A stretch of 64,000 nt of DNA from Bifidobacterium mizhiense. Its GTDB lineage: Bacteria > Actinomycetota > Actinomycetes > Actinomycetales > Bifidobacteriaceae. Positions within the stretch are counted from its first letter, which is position 1, and each line of letters starts with the position of its first letter. Shown piece after piece: positions 9,734-18,479 of the stretch. Below the pieces are notes generated by a model. The model did no database searches. It was given only the letters and a program-made list of their open reading frames with translations, and was not told the origin of the DNA. The stretch is taken from contig NZ_BPWE01000006.1 in NCBI RefSeq assembly GCF_020884755.1, forward strand, positions 1-64,000, read 5' to 3'. Both the position numbers and the translations under genes were made by a program.

Positions 9734-10177
9734 GCGGTGCCGGGCGAAGAAGTCGGCAAGAATCCCGGCACATGCCTGTTCACACACGCCGCCCAGCACC
9801 TCGACTTTTGATCCGGTGTGCGGGTCACGGGGCAGATCCCAGACCGATCCGCAGGCTCCCATCTTGGGATCCCAGGCGCCGAAGACCACCCTGCTGAAGT
9901 GGCAGGCCATCAGGGCTCCTGCACACATGGGGCAGGGCTCCAGGGTGACGACCATGGTGCACCCTGCCAGATCCCAGCCCGCATTGAACCTCCGGATGGC
10001 CTCCATCTCGGCGTGAGCCAGGGGACGACCCAGGGCCTGCCGCTGGTTGAAGCCCCGGCCGATGACCCGGTCCGAGGCATCCAAGATCAGGGCACCCACG
10101 GGCACGTCCCCCCGGTCACCGGCTATGCCGGCCAGCCGCAGGGCCTCCTCCATGGGCGCCTTCCACCGTTCTTGCAC
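9725..10177 (-). CDS. tadA: tRNA(adenine34) deaminase
   Basis: A zinc-dependent deaminase of 150 residues that converts A34 to inosine in tRNA-Arg(ACG). Zinc and catalytic residues are His55 and Glu57 in HAEME, and Cys82 and Cys85 in PCPMC. The PVGA block at 26-29 precedes them as in TadA. The length fits TadA, while free-base deaminases of the same fold are usually different around this region. The listed start is a GTG; an ATG eight codons later (10153) has a better spaced GGAAGG and is a reasonable alternative. It lies about 35 bp downstream of the cation ATPase on the same strand and may be cotranscribed with it. Confidence 0.88.
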   Translation of the reverse strand: MQERWKAPMEEALRLAGIAGDRGDVPVGALILDASDRVIGRGFNQRQALGRPLAHAEMEAIRRFNAGWDLAGCTMVVTLEPCPMCAGALMACHFSRVVFGAWDPKMGACGSVWDLPRDPHTGSKVEVLGGVCEQACAGILADFFARHRQG

Positions 10178-10212
10178 GGGTTCAGTCTGGCAGTCCAGCC
10201 CGACAGGTTGGT

Positions 10213-13011
10213 TCAGTTAATCATGCCGGCGATGCGGCGGCGCACATGGTGCAGGTGGCCCTTGGGCCGTCCGGATGTGTCGATGCCCCGCTTGGCCAGG
10301 AAGGCACGAACCATCTTGTCGCCTTCGCTGAAGATCAGGACCGTCAGTCCAATCCCCAGGCAGATGAGCCACTGGCTTGCGCTCAAGGGGGCCATGCCCA
10401 GAACGCCTGCAACCGGAGCCAGATACATGGCCCCCGCATGGATGCCCAGGGCCACGAACGAAGCCACCAGCAGGAAGGTGTTGTCCAGGGGATTGAGTTG
10501 GACGATCAACCTGTTCTCGGACCTGGCCGACATGGCGACGAAGAAATTGAAAAGGACCAGCAGGGTCAGGGCCATGGTCCGGGCGTGGGCCAGATCCATT
10601 CCCGCGTTGATGTTCAAACGGAACAGAACAAGGATGCAGGTGGCCATCCAGAGCCCGCAGACGGCAAGTCGCGCCCAGAGCACCCGCGAGAGCAGACCCT
10701 CACCAGACGAACGCGGGGGCGACTCCAGCTCATCGCCGTTGCCTGGTTCGAATCCCAGGGCGATGTCCTGGACGCCGTTGGTGACGAAGTTGATCCAGAG
10801 CATCTGCAGGGGCAGGAAGAGCAGGGGCTCCTCGGCAATCACATTGACCCCCACGGCGATCATGGCGGCTGCAGCTGTAGAAAGAAGGAAGTAGGCGGAC
10901 CCGCGGATGGCCTTGAAGATGACCCTCCCCTGGCGCACGGCCTGGGTGATGGTGACGAAGTTATCGTCGGTCAAAACCACATCGCTGGCCTCCCGGGCCA
11001 CGTCAGTGCCGGAGCGACCCATGGCGATGCCCACCGAGGCAGCCTTCAGTGCCGGGGCGTCATTGACGCCGTCGCCGGTCACAGCCACCACATGGCCCTC
11101 GTCCTGCAGGGCCTCCACAATGCGCAGTTTGTCCTGGGGGGAGACTCGGGCAGCGATGGAGGTCTCACGCAGACGGGCCCGGAGGACCTCGTCGCTCATC
11201 TCCAACATTTCGCTGCCGGTCAGCGCCTGATCGGTGTGCTCCAGTCCCAGGCGGCGGCCTATGGCGGCTGCGGTCACCGGGTGGTCACCGGTGATCATGA
11301 CCACGCGGATGCCGGCTCCTGCGCATTCGGCGATGGCCTCGCGCACGCCGGGTCGAGGCGGGTCGAGCATACCCTCGAGCCCCAGGAAGGTCAGGTCGTC
11401 AGGTCGACGGCGGGAGGCGGGATCCTGGTCAGAGGAAAGGACCCTGCTGGCCACGCCTATGACGCGCAGCCCCTGGGAGCCCATGGCTTCATAAGACTTG
11501 TGTACGGCCTGGGTATCCAAGGGAACGACCTGGCCATCCGGGTCCAGCATGGTTCGACTCATGGCCATGACCGCGTCCGGAGCGCCCTTGACGTATTGGG
11601 TCAGGGTGCCGTCCGGGCTGCGGCGGATGGTCATGGAGTGGAGCAGCTCCGGCTCGTAGGGGGTCTCCATGACGATAGGAGCATCCAGGTCTTCAGTGGT
11701 CACGGCTCCAGTCTGGTCGGCCAGGCGGGCCATGGCCATGTCGACCGCGTCACCGCTGTACTCGATGCCGCCTTGTTCATTCGGCTGTCTGTGGGCCTCA
11801 TTGGTCAGAGCCCCGGCCCGAGCAAGGGCAGCCAGACCGCGCATACGAGCGTCGTCGGATACAGCCGCTGCACCTAGGTCCAGGCCCTCGACGGGAACCG
11901 GCTGGCCGCCACCCAGGGTGAACTGTTCCACGGTCATGCGGTTCTGTGTCAGCGTACCGGTCTTGTCCGAGCCGATAACGGTGATGGAACCCAGGGTTTC
12001 AACGGCCGGCAGTGAGCGGACGATGGCATGGTATTCAGCCATCCTTGAGACACCCAAGGCCATAGCCACGGTCAGCACGATCGGCAGGGCCTCGGGCATG
12101 GAGGCCACCACCAAGGAGACCGCAGACAGGAAGGCCCCCGTAGCATCGCCATTGAGGATGGCTCCGCCGATGAAGACGAATATGGCCACCAGGATGACGG
12201 CGACGGCGATGCCCACCTCGGTGCGGTGGATGATCCGCTGCAGGGGCGTGCGGCCCTTGGCCACATGGACCAGATCGTTGATTTCGCCCAGCTCGGTGTC
12301 GGAACCGGTGGCTACCACCAGCCCGCGTCCACGGCCGCTGGTGACCATGGTGCCCGAGAAGGCCATGCATCGCCTGTCGCCCAGGGCTGCATCGCGGTCC
12401 ACGGGGTCCGTATTCTTCTTGGCATCCTCGCTCTCGCCCGTCAGCATGGCCTCGTCGATGCGCAGGTGAAGGGCCTCAATCAATCGCAGATCGGCGGGGA
12501 TACGGTCGCCGCTCTCCAGGAGGACCAGGTCGCCCGGGACCAGCTGGTCGGCGTCAATCTGCTCCATCCTGCCCTGGCGCACCACCCGTGTGGTGGGGGT
12601 GGACAGGGTGGTCAGAGCCTCCACGGCCTTGTCCGCCTTGGATTCCTGCACATAGCCGATGATGGCATTGAGAAAAAGGACCAGGAATATGGCCGCAGCG
12701 TCCACATAGTGCTGCAGAAAAATGGTGATGATGCCGCAGACCATCAGAACGGCGATCAGGGGGCCGGCGAACTGCTCCAGGAAAAGTTTCCAACGGGGTT
12801 TGGCCTGGGCCTCGGCCAGGCTGTTGGGCCCGAAGATTTCCAGTCGGCGTGCGCTCTCCTGCGTATCCAAACCTTGGTCCCCAGTGCGCAGGGTCTCCAG
12901 CACAGCCGAGGTCTCTAGGCTGTGCCAATCGGTGTCGTCGAAACGCATGTCAGTCCCTGCTGCCGCTGCGTTCTGATTTTTAATGCTTGTAGATGTCATG
13001 GATGATGTCAT
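10213..13011 (-). CDS. P2-type cation-transporting ATPase (calcium-like)
   Basis: A 932-residue P-type ATPase. Actuator motif TGES is at 191-194, the phosphorylated Asp349 is in SDKTGTLTQNRM, and the hinge motif TGDGVNDAPALKAASVGIAMG follows. The transport-site helices show PEALP (307-311) and NFVTNGVQDIALGFE, a layout shared with bacterial P2 pumps of the Ca2+/Mn2+ group; the ion is not certain. It has ten expected membrane segments and no metal-binding N-terminal domain. The start is an ATG leading into a polar 60-residue N-terminal tail. tadA follows closely, and the upstream gap is shared with a Na+/H+ antiporter reading the other way. Confidence 0.9.
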   Translation of the reverse strand: MTSSMTSTSIKNQNAAAAGTDMRFDDTDWHSLETSAVLETLRTGDQGLDTQESARRLEIFGPNSLAEAQAKPRWKLFLEQFAGPLIAVLMVCGIITIFLQHYVDAAAIFLVLFLNAIIGYVQESKADKAVEALTTLSTPTTRVVRQGRMEQIDADQLVPGDLVLLESGDRIPADLRLIEALHLRIDEAMLTGESEDAKKNTDPVDRDAALGDRRCMAFSGTMVTSGRGRGLVVATGSDTELGEINDLVHVAKGRTPLQRIIHRTEVGIAVAVILVAIFVFIGGAILNGDATGAFLSAVSLVVASMPEALPIVLTVAMALGVSRMAEYHAIVRSLPAVETLGSITVIGSDKTGTLTQNRMTVEQFTLGGGQPVPVEGLDLGAAAVSDDARMRGLAALARAGALTNEAHRQPNEQGGIEYSGDAVDMAMARLADQTGAVTTEDLDAPIVMETPYEPELLHSMTIRRSPDGTLTQYVKGAPDAVMAMSRTMLDPDGQVVPLDTQAVHKSYEAMGSQGLRVIGVASRVLSSDQDPASRRRPDDLTFLGLEGMLDPPRPGVREAIAECAGAGIRVVMITGDHPVTAAAIGRRLGLEHTDQALTGSEMLEMSDEVLRARLRETSIAARVSPQDKLRIVEALQDEGHVVAVTGDGVNDAPALKAASVGIAMGRSGTDVAREASDVVLTDDNFVTITQAVRQGRVIFKAIRGSAYFLLSTAAAAMIAVGVNVIAEEPLLFLPLQMLWINFVTNGVQDIALGFEPGNGDELESPPRSSGEGLLSRVLWARLAVCGLWMATCILVLFRLNINAGMDLAHARTMALTLLVLFNFFVAMSARSENRLIVQLNPLDNTFLLVASFVALGIHAGAMYLAPVAGVLGMAPLSASQWLICLGIGLTVLIFSEGDKMVRAFLAKRGIDTSGRPKGHLHHVRRRIAGMIN

Positions 13012-13519
13012 CGGTCAACCTGGCCTTTCCAAACCGGATCGGTCATTTGTCCCCGCATGCGACCCTCTGCAGTCTTTCTTGCAATCTTCCTTCTGGACCG
13101 GGGGATGTCCAAAAGCATCGGGGAAACGATAGCGTGCGCGCAAGTCCCCGGGGTCAAGAGATGGGGCTCCATGGTCAGCCGCCGCAAGCAGTGCCCGCTG
13201 GGAGGTTCGGAGCCTTCCCGGTCTTCATGAGTATACCGATTGAGCCGGCTCTTCATGCGCTTACGGGGGTCCCCGGGCCGGATTTTCACAAATGTTCGCC
13301 TATCGCGAGCGCAGTCTATCCACCATTTCGCCTTGAGGTGTCAACTTAGCGCACATTGTCCATCAATACTGTTCCTGGATATCGCCATTCCGTATAATGG
13401 ACGATGCGACGTCGATCCTCATGCGACCCTGCACTCGGAGATTCCTTCATTGGTCGAACGAACCCTACTAGCCGGGCCTGCGGCAGCCCGCCCGGGATTG
13501 CGTGGCGGAAAGGAAGCCC
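13012..13519. other. 508-bp intergenic region between divergent ATPase and antiporter
   Basis: No gene is supported here. It must carry promoters for both neighbours. I looked for a metal riboswitch upstream of the ATPase (minus strand) and found C- and G-runs that could pair, but no conserved Mg2+ (M-box) or Mn2+ (yybP-ykoY) core. A good -10 box for the antiporter is present at 13393. Confidence 0.5.
13393..13398 (+). promoter_or_regulatory. Putative -10 element for the antiporter gene
   Basis: A perfect TATAAT, flanked by a small inverted repeat (CCATT at 13385-13389, AATGG at 13396-13400). The sequence 17 bp upstream (TGTTCC) is a poor -35. The distance to the antiporter start is about 120 bp. 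Confidence 0.4.
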
Positions 13520-15739
13520 GTGGAAACATTCATCCTCATTCTGTGCATACTTGCTGCCGTCCTCGTCTCTTCCTTCATCTCCAGATTCATTCCCCGGATC
13601 TCCACCCCCCTGGTCCAGATTGCCTTGGGCGCAGTCATGGCCCTGCTGCCCATTTTTCCGCGGATGCGGCTGGATCCTGAGCTGTTCATGGTCCTCTTCA
13701 TCGCGCCCCTGCTCTACTACGAGGCCCACACCATCAACAAGGTGGAGCTGCTCAAGGGCTTGCGATCATCCCTTTCCCTGGCCATTGGCCTGGCTGCCCT
13801 GACCATGATCATGGTGGGCGTCATCCTGCACGCCGCCTGGCCCATGTTTCCCCTGGCTGCAGCCATGGCCCTGGGTGCCGCCCTGGGGCCCACCGATGCC
13901 GTGGCCGTTTCCTCCCTAGGCGAGAGCGCCGACCTCACACCGGACGAACATTCCATTCTTGCCGGCGAATCGCTCTTCAACGACGCCACTGGCGTCATCG
14001 GCTTCCAGTTCGCCATCCTGGCCACCGTGACCGGCTCATTCTCCCTGCCCCGGGCCCTGGGCGAGTTCCTCCTCGAGTTCGTAGGCGGCATCGGTTTCGG
14101 CCTGATCATGGGCTTCGTGGTCAACTGGCTCTTTGAGTCCGCCCGCCGCCTGGGCTGGGAGACCACTACCACCAGAATCCTGCTGGAGCTCTTCCTGCCT
14201 TTCCTGATCTACATGGTCGGGCAGAACATCCTGCATGTGTCCGGGGTCCTGGCCGTGGTCTCCACCGGGCTGCTGGTTCGCTTCGACCACACCGGAGTAG
14301 GCCCCAATACGTCCAAAGCCAACATCGTCTCATCCAGCGTCTGGAAAGTGCTCTCCTTCAGTCTCAACGGCGCGGTCTTCGTCCTCCTGGGCATGCTGCT
14401 GCCGGCGGCCATGGGCACCAGCTGGCGAGATCGGCGGGTCAGTAATTGGATGTTGGTGGCCACCATCACCCTGGTCTGCCTGACCGTGATCGTGCTGCGC
14501 TTCCTCTGGACCGCCAGCGTCCTGATCTTCACCAAGGACCATGAGACCGGCAGCAGACGACGGATCACATCCAAGCTCCTGAGGTCGGCGGCCGTCATGA
14601 CCTTCGGCGGACCCAAGGGGACCATCACCTTATCCTTGGCCCTGACCATCCCCTATATGACCGACGACGGGTCAGCCTTCCCAATGCGCAGCGAGCTGAT
14701 CTTCGTGGCCGCCGGGGTCATCATCGTCACCCTGGTGCTGGCCAACTTCGCCCTGCCGCTGCTGGCCCCTTCACAGAGCAGTGAAGTTCCGGCCCAACAG
14801 GTCGAAAAATCCATCAAGGTGCTCAGAGGCACAGTCCGGGAGCTCTCCAGCAGGATCACTGACGAGAACCGGCTGGCCATCCAGCACGTGATCAAGCAGT
14901 ACAACCACCGCATCGCCAAGCTCAAGTCGCGGATCGGCCAGTATTCCCCCAAGGACTTCCAGGACCTGCAGGTGCAGACCATGGAGTGGGAGCAGGATTA
15001 CATGGAGGAACGGCTGAGCCGGATTGAGGAGGCCCAGGATCAGCTGGAGGAGCGGCTCAAGAGCAAAGACGCCAGTATTGAGCAGGCACCTGCATCAGCA
15101 CAGCCTGCGACCGAGGCCGAACCCAGCACCGAGGCCGAGACCGTGGCCGACAGGGATGCCGATGCCCAGCTGATCGACCAGCGCAGCGAGCGTGGCGACG
15201 ACCAGGATGAACTGCTGAATCTGCGCAGCCAGGAACAAGCCGCCCGCAGGATTCTGTCCACCATATCCGGGTCCCTCTTCCACTTGGACAGGGGCGGAGA
15301 GCTCCGCTGGAGGGCCTACACGGCTCGCAGGCGACTCAGGGGGCTGCTGCACAGCCAGTTCCACCGCCTGAAGCACCTGACCCAGCCGATCGACAAGGAC
15401 CGTGTCTTCGTGGCCGGACGCCACCTGCAGGCGGAGATGAACCACTTCCTGATTGAAAAGCTTTACTCCGAGCTGGGCAAGGGCCGCTTCAAGACCGAGG
15501 ACCTGCTCAACACCATCATCAACCACCAGATGATCGAATCTTCGGCGGAGGGAAAGACCGAATACGCGGGCATGCCTGCCGTCAGAGATCAGGTGGAGGA
15601 GGCCAAGCGCGAAGGGTATGCCATCGAGCTGGGCCAGATCCAGGACATGGTCGAATCCGGAGAGATCTCGCGTACGACGGCCAGGAAGATGCGCCGCAAC
15701 GTCTACGTCATGCAGGTCGATGCCGACTCGGCCCTGTGA
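13520..15739 (+). CDS. Na+/H+ antiporter, CPA1 (NhaP-like) family
   Basis: A 739-residue protein. The N-terminal 420 residues form about twelve membrane segments with the ion-site motifs GPTDAVAVSSLGE and GESLFNDATGVIGF typical of CPA1 exchangers. The long C-terminal part (about 430-739) is cytosolic, rich in charged and glutamine residues, with likely coiled coil, then an acidic and alanine-rich stretch. Such tails usually regulate transport by pH or nucleotides. I prefer the GTG at 13520, preceded by AAAGGAAG and leading directly into the first helix; a GTG six codons upstream (13502) is also in frame but has no ribosome site. It exchanges external cations for protons at the plasma membrane. 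Confidence 0.88.
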   Translation: METFILILCILAAVLVSSFISRFIPRISTPLVQIALGAVMALLPIFPRMRLDPELFMVLFIAPLLYYEAHTINKVELLKGLRSSLSLAIGLAALTMIMVGVILHAAWPMFPLAAAMALGAALGPTDAVAVSSLGESADLTPDEHSILAGESLFNDATGVIGFQFAILATVTGSFSLPRALGEFLLEFVGGIGFGLIMGFVVNWLFESARRLGWETTTTRILLELFLPFLIYMVGQNILHVSGVLAVVSTGLLVRFDHTGVGPNTSKANIVSSSVWKVLSFSLNGAVFVLLGMLLPAAMGTSWRDRRVSNWMLVATITLVCLTVIVLRFLWTASVLIFTKDHETGSRRRITSKLLRSAAVMTFGGPKGTITLSLALTIPYMTDDGSAFPMRSELIFVAAGVIIVTLVLANFALPLLAPSQSSEVPAQQVEKSIKVLRGTVRELSSRITDENRLAIQHVIKQYNHRIAKLKSRIGQYSPKDFQDLQVQTMEWEQDYMEERLSRIEEAQDQLEERLKSKDASIEQAPASAQPATEAEPSTEAETVADRDADAQLIDQRSERGDDQDELLNLRSQEQAARRILSTISGSLFHLDRGGELRWRAYTARRRLRGLLHSQFHRLKHLTQPIDKDRVFVAGRHLQAEMNHFLIEKLYSELGKGRFKTEDLLNTIINHQMIESSAEGKTEYAGMPAVRDQVEEAKREGYAIELGQIQDMVESGEISRTTARKMRRNVYVMQVDADSAL

Positions 15740-15745
15740 GTCGAT

Positions 15746-16510
15746 CTACATAAGGCCCGAGGTCACGTCGATCTCGCCCAGCCACTGGCGAAGGTCGTTC
15801 ATCTCGCGCATGTCGACGGCATGGTCCAAGTGATCGTATTCGGTGGTGTGCAGCCATACGTGCTCGTCCAGCCAAGCGGCCAGGGCCCGGAATTCGTACT
15901 TGGGAACCGTGGTGTCATCCGAACCGAAGCCCAGAAAGACCGGCTTGTTCAAGCCAGCCAGGCGCTCATCCGCCGGAGCAGTGCCGGGCACTAGGCCTGG
16001 GGCAAGGAACCCGGACAGGCATATGGACGCCCGGTAGCGCTCAGGGTTGACCCGAAGCAGATGAACCGCCAGCATGGCTCCCTGCGAGAAGCCCATGGCC
16101 ACCACAGGTCGGTCCTCCGGGATGTTGGCTGAAACCCAGGTGTCCACAGCCCGAGCCGCTGCATAGCCATCCCGATCCAGGTCCTCCTGTTCGGGACGCA
16201 TATCGTGAAACCAGGTGTACCCCGGGCCGAACATGCCGCGCTCGCTGCCCGGCACCACCATGGGCGCCCGCAGGGATGCATAGTCGTTGTAGGGGGCCAC
16301 GTAGCGCATCAGGTCAGCCATGTCCTCCTCGTTGGAGCCCCAGCCGTGCATGAGTACAAAAATGGGCCGCGAAGGGTTACCTGTGCCCTGCTTGCGGGAC
16401 CAACGAACCTGCTCTACCTTGAGCTCCTGTCCAAAACGTCCCGGCACCACCGTGGAGGGCCGACCCACCAATCCGCCATCATCCTTTTGTGCTTGATCCA
16501 TATCTGCCAC
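15746..16510 (-). CDS. Alpha/beta-hydrolase, phospholipase/carboxylesterase family
   Basis: A 254-residue esterase of the small serine hydrolase type. The oxyanion block LMHGWGSNEED is followed by the nucleophile elbow GFSQG, the acid FGSDDTTVP and the histidine in DHLDHAVDM, in the usual order. No signal peptide, so cytosolic. Related proteins cleave short acyl esters or act as acyl-protein thioesterases; the substrate is not predictable here. It ends six bases from the antiporter stop, convergently, and is followed upstream on its own strand by a small membrane protein. Confidence 0.85.
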   Translation of the reverse strand: MADMDQAQKDDGGLVGRPSTVVPGRFGQELKVEQVRWSRKQGTGNPSRPIFVLMHGWGSNEEDMADLMRYVAPYNDYASLRAPMVVPGSERGMFGPGYTWFHDMRPEQEDLDRDGYAAARAVDTWVSANIPEDRPVVAMGFSQGAMLAVHLLRVNPERYRASICLSGFLAPGLVPGTAPADERLAGLNKPVFLGFGSDDTTVPKYEFRALAAWLDEHVWLHTTEYDHLDHAVDMREMNDLRQWLGEIDVTSGLM

Positions 16511-16532
16511 GATAGTCGACTGGTCCGGTCAT

Positions 16533-17342
16533 TCAATGCTGACTCATGAGCGGCTCGGCCTGGCCACCCCACTGGCCCTGCAGTCCGGTCACTTGGGCCT
16601 TACTACCCACCACCATCCAACGCTTGCCGGTCAGCAGCCATAGATCCTGGGGCTGCAGCCCACCTCCGTAGCGGGAGAGCAGATCAGGCACGCGGGCGCG
16701 GATGGGACCCTTGGCCAGAGATGCCGCAGAATCGTTGTCGAAGACCACGTAGGCCATGGTCGTATCCGTACAATACCGGGCCTGGGAGATGCCCACATAC
16801 CCATCTAGGCCGATGTCATGCCAACCCGAAGCACACTGACCGACAGCCTTGTCGATACCGCCGGTCATAGCCTGGGCCGAACTGATGGGCGCTTCGTCAC
16901 GCGCAGGAGCCTTGATGATGCCCTTGGGAAAAGAGTTGGCGATGAGCAGGCCTGCCACGGTCAGGAGCATTCCACAGATCAGAAGAATAATGCCCGCTGA
17001 GCCCACCGAGGGCCGGTTCGGGATTGTTCCGGAGTGACGGGCTATGACGACCAGGATTATGGTCAAAAGGGCAAAGGCCACGGAGACCCCCACCCAAGCC
17101 GAGATGCCCACCTGGCCTATGACCCCCAGCCTGGAGGGGGCTATGGCATGGGCCAGCAGGGCAGCGCCCGCCAGGGCAGAGACCAGCCCTGTGACTGCTG
17201 CAAATCGACTCCAGATGTTGGCATGGGCTATCTGAATAGGGCGCTCATCAATATCAGGGCGAGGAGGATAGGAGGCTGGCAGACCCTCGTCATACCCGCT
17301 GTCCGCCAGCCGCTGATCCAGCTGGTTGAATCCATCGGCCAT
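16533..17342 (-). CDS. Small four-helix membrane protein, unknown function
   Basis: I do not recognise a family. The 269-residue product has a polar N-terminus, then about four hydrophobic segments between residues 45 and 155, then an extracellular-looking domain of about 110 residues with two cysteines (QCASGW and RYCTDT) that may form a disulfide. The start at 17342 is chosen for its AAAGGTGG eight bases upstream; a GTG four codons earlier (17354) is in frame but poorly placed. The gene lies 22 bp upstream of the esterase on the same strand and may be cotranscribed. Confidence 0.7.
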   Translation of the reverse strand: MADGFNQLDQRLADSGYDEGLPASYPPRPDIDERPIQIAHANIWSRFAAVTGLVSALAGAALLAHAIAPSRLGVIGQVGISAWVGVSVAFALLTIILVVIARHSGTIPNRPSVGSAGIILLICGMLLTVAGLLIANSFPKGIIKAPARDEAPISSAQAMTGGIDKAVGQCASGWHDIGLDGYVGISQARYCTDTTMAYVVFDNDSAASLAKGPIRARVPDLLSRYGGGLQPQDLWLLTGKRWMVVGSKAQVTGLQGQWGGQAEPLMSQH

Positions 17343-17545
17343 CGACCTCGCCACCTTTCACGGTTGGTTTCAGTCTATGGGGACGGACACATGCAGACCA
17401 GCGACGGCGGCCAATGCTTCACCATCCCAACATCCTGCTGGGCTGATAGATGGGCATATTAGAAGCGCCTAGTTACTTATCGCCGCGACGTTCGGCACCA
17501 GCACAGGTCCGATGACGGCGAAAGAACCTGGAGCCCGGTTGGAGT

Positions 17546-17779
17546 TCAGCCCTTGATGTCTCGGGGATCCTTCTTGCCTATGGTGCGCTTGTCGCGGATT
17601 TTGTTGCCACCCTTGTTATGGATGTTGACCTCGCCGCCGCCGGACCGGTCTGCAAAGACCTTGGCCTGCTTGGTGGCCTCCGCCTTGGTGGCGAAGGTGC
17701 GGGAGACACGTGAAGCCCCGGCCCGCTTGACTGTCCAGAGATCGCGATCCCCGTCGTATTGCACGTGATAATCAGCCAT
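17546..17779 (-). CDS. DUF2188 domain protein
   Basis: A 77-residue protein that is almost entirely a DUF2188 domain: a YHVQYDGDRDLWTVKR beta hairpin, the FATKAEAT turn, and a VNIHNKGGNKI strand followed by a basic tail. The domain is widespread and its role is unknown. The ATG at 17779 is preceded by AAAGGA with eight-base spacing and begins right at the domain; a longer frame to 17884 adds 35 residues unlike the family. It is isolated, with an AT-rich gene-free tract upstream. Confidence 0.75.
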   Translation of the reverse strand: MADYHVQYDGDRDLWTVKRAGASRVSRTFATKAEATKQAKVFADRSGGGEVNIHNKGGNKIRDKRTIGKKDPRDIKG

Positions 17780-17884
17780 GATGGCCGTCCTTTCCATACT
17801 TCCCTGTACCCCCTCATCTTCCACTGCCCGACCTGAGCCACTGTGCTCCGACACTCCAGAATTCTCAGGAATATTGTTCATCAA

Positions 17885-18282
17885 AGACCCGGCCCTGTGT
17901 TGCAGCTCCTATCTCAAATACGAAGTGGCTCTGTGATTAGAGCGGAGTCCGGCGACAACTCGACATGATCCCGCAAATACCAAAAAGCACACGCATGACT
18001 TCGGCATTTATTCTTCCGCGTTTGTTATTGAGCAATAATTTTCAAGAGTCTTCTTACCTAGAACCAACAAAAGCCGTTTAGGAATAAGGCGCTTTGCGGA
18101 GATATACGGACTCGATAAGCCTATGACCTGGAAACACCCACGTAAGCACCTCATATTTCATATGTCAGATTTGCGACATATGGCGCGAGCTCAAAACCAG
18201 ATTATGTTAATAAAGCTCAAAATATATACAAATATGAAAGGTTTGAAATCCCGATCTTCATCGACATGTCCGTGAATCCGAC
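17885..18282. other. AT-rich gene-free tract beside tRNA-Gly
   Basis: About 400 bp with visibly lower GC than the rest of the window and no supported gene. It contains two short inverted repeats, one at 18025-18038 (TTATTG, AG, CAATAA) and one at 18159-18182, and an A/T-rich patch at 18203-18240. It lies at the 3' end of a tRNA gene, a common integration site, but I found no duplicated tRNA end and no integrase. Confidence 0.5.
18159..18182. repeat. Perfect 8-bp inverted repeat (operator-like)
   Basis: CATATGTC and GACATATG flank an 8-base spacer, making a symmetrical site of 24 bp. The size and spacing are typical for a dimeric repressor site. It is about 380 bp upstream of the DUF2188 gene and 100 bp past the tRNA-Gly 3' end, so the gene it might control is unclear. 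Confidence 0.5.
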
Positions 18283-18356
18283 TGGAGCGGGCGACGGGAA
18301 TCGGACCCGCCTCTGAAGCTTGGGAAGCTTCCATTCTACCAATGAACTACGCCCGC
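18283..18356 (-). tRNA. tRNA-Gly(CCC)
   Basis: Read on the minus strand, a complete cloverleaf: 7-bp acceptor GCGGGCG with CGCCCGC, anticodon stem GAAGC/GCTTC closing the loop TTCCCAA (anticodon CCC), and a T-arm with TCCGATT. The discriminator is T and CCA is encoded at 18283-18285. It decodes GGG glycine codons. Confidence 0.93.
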
Positions 18357-18479
18357 AAATCCGGCTACCGTGGTCAGACCTCGGCCAACCGCATGCGAGT
18401 CACCATGGTAGCAGGTCTCAGCGATGTGCGCGAATCACCAACTCCGGGCACGGTTGCGAGACAGGTCTTCAATCCACTT

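Noticed and set aside
13012-13290. Possible metal riboswitch upstream of the P2 ATPase
   Set aside because: G- and C-runs can pair, but I see no conserved core of the Mg2+ or Mn2+ riboswitch classes.
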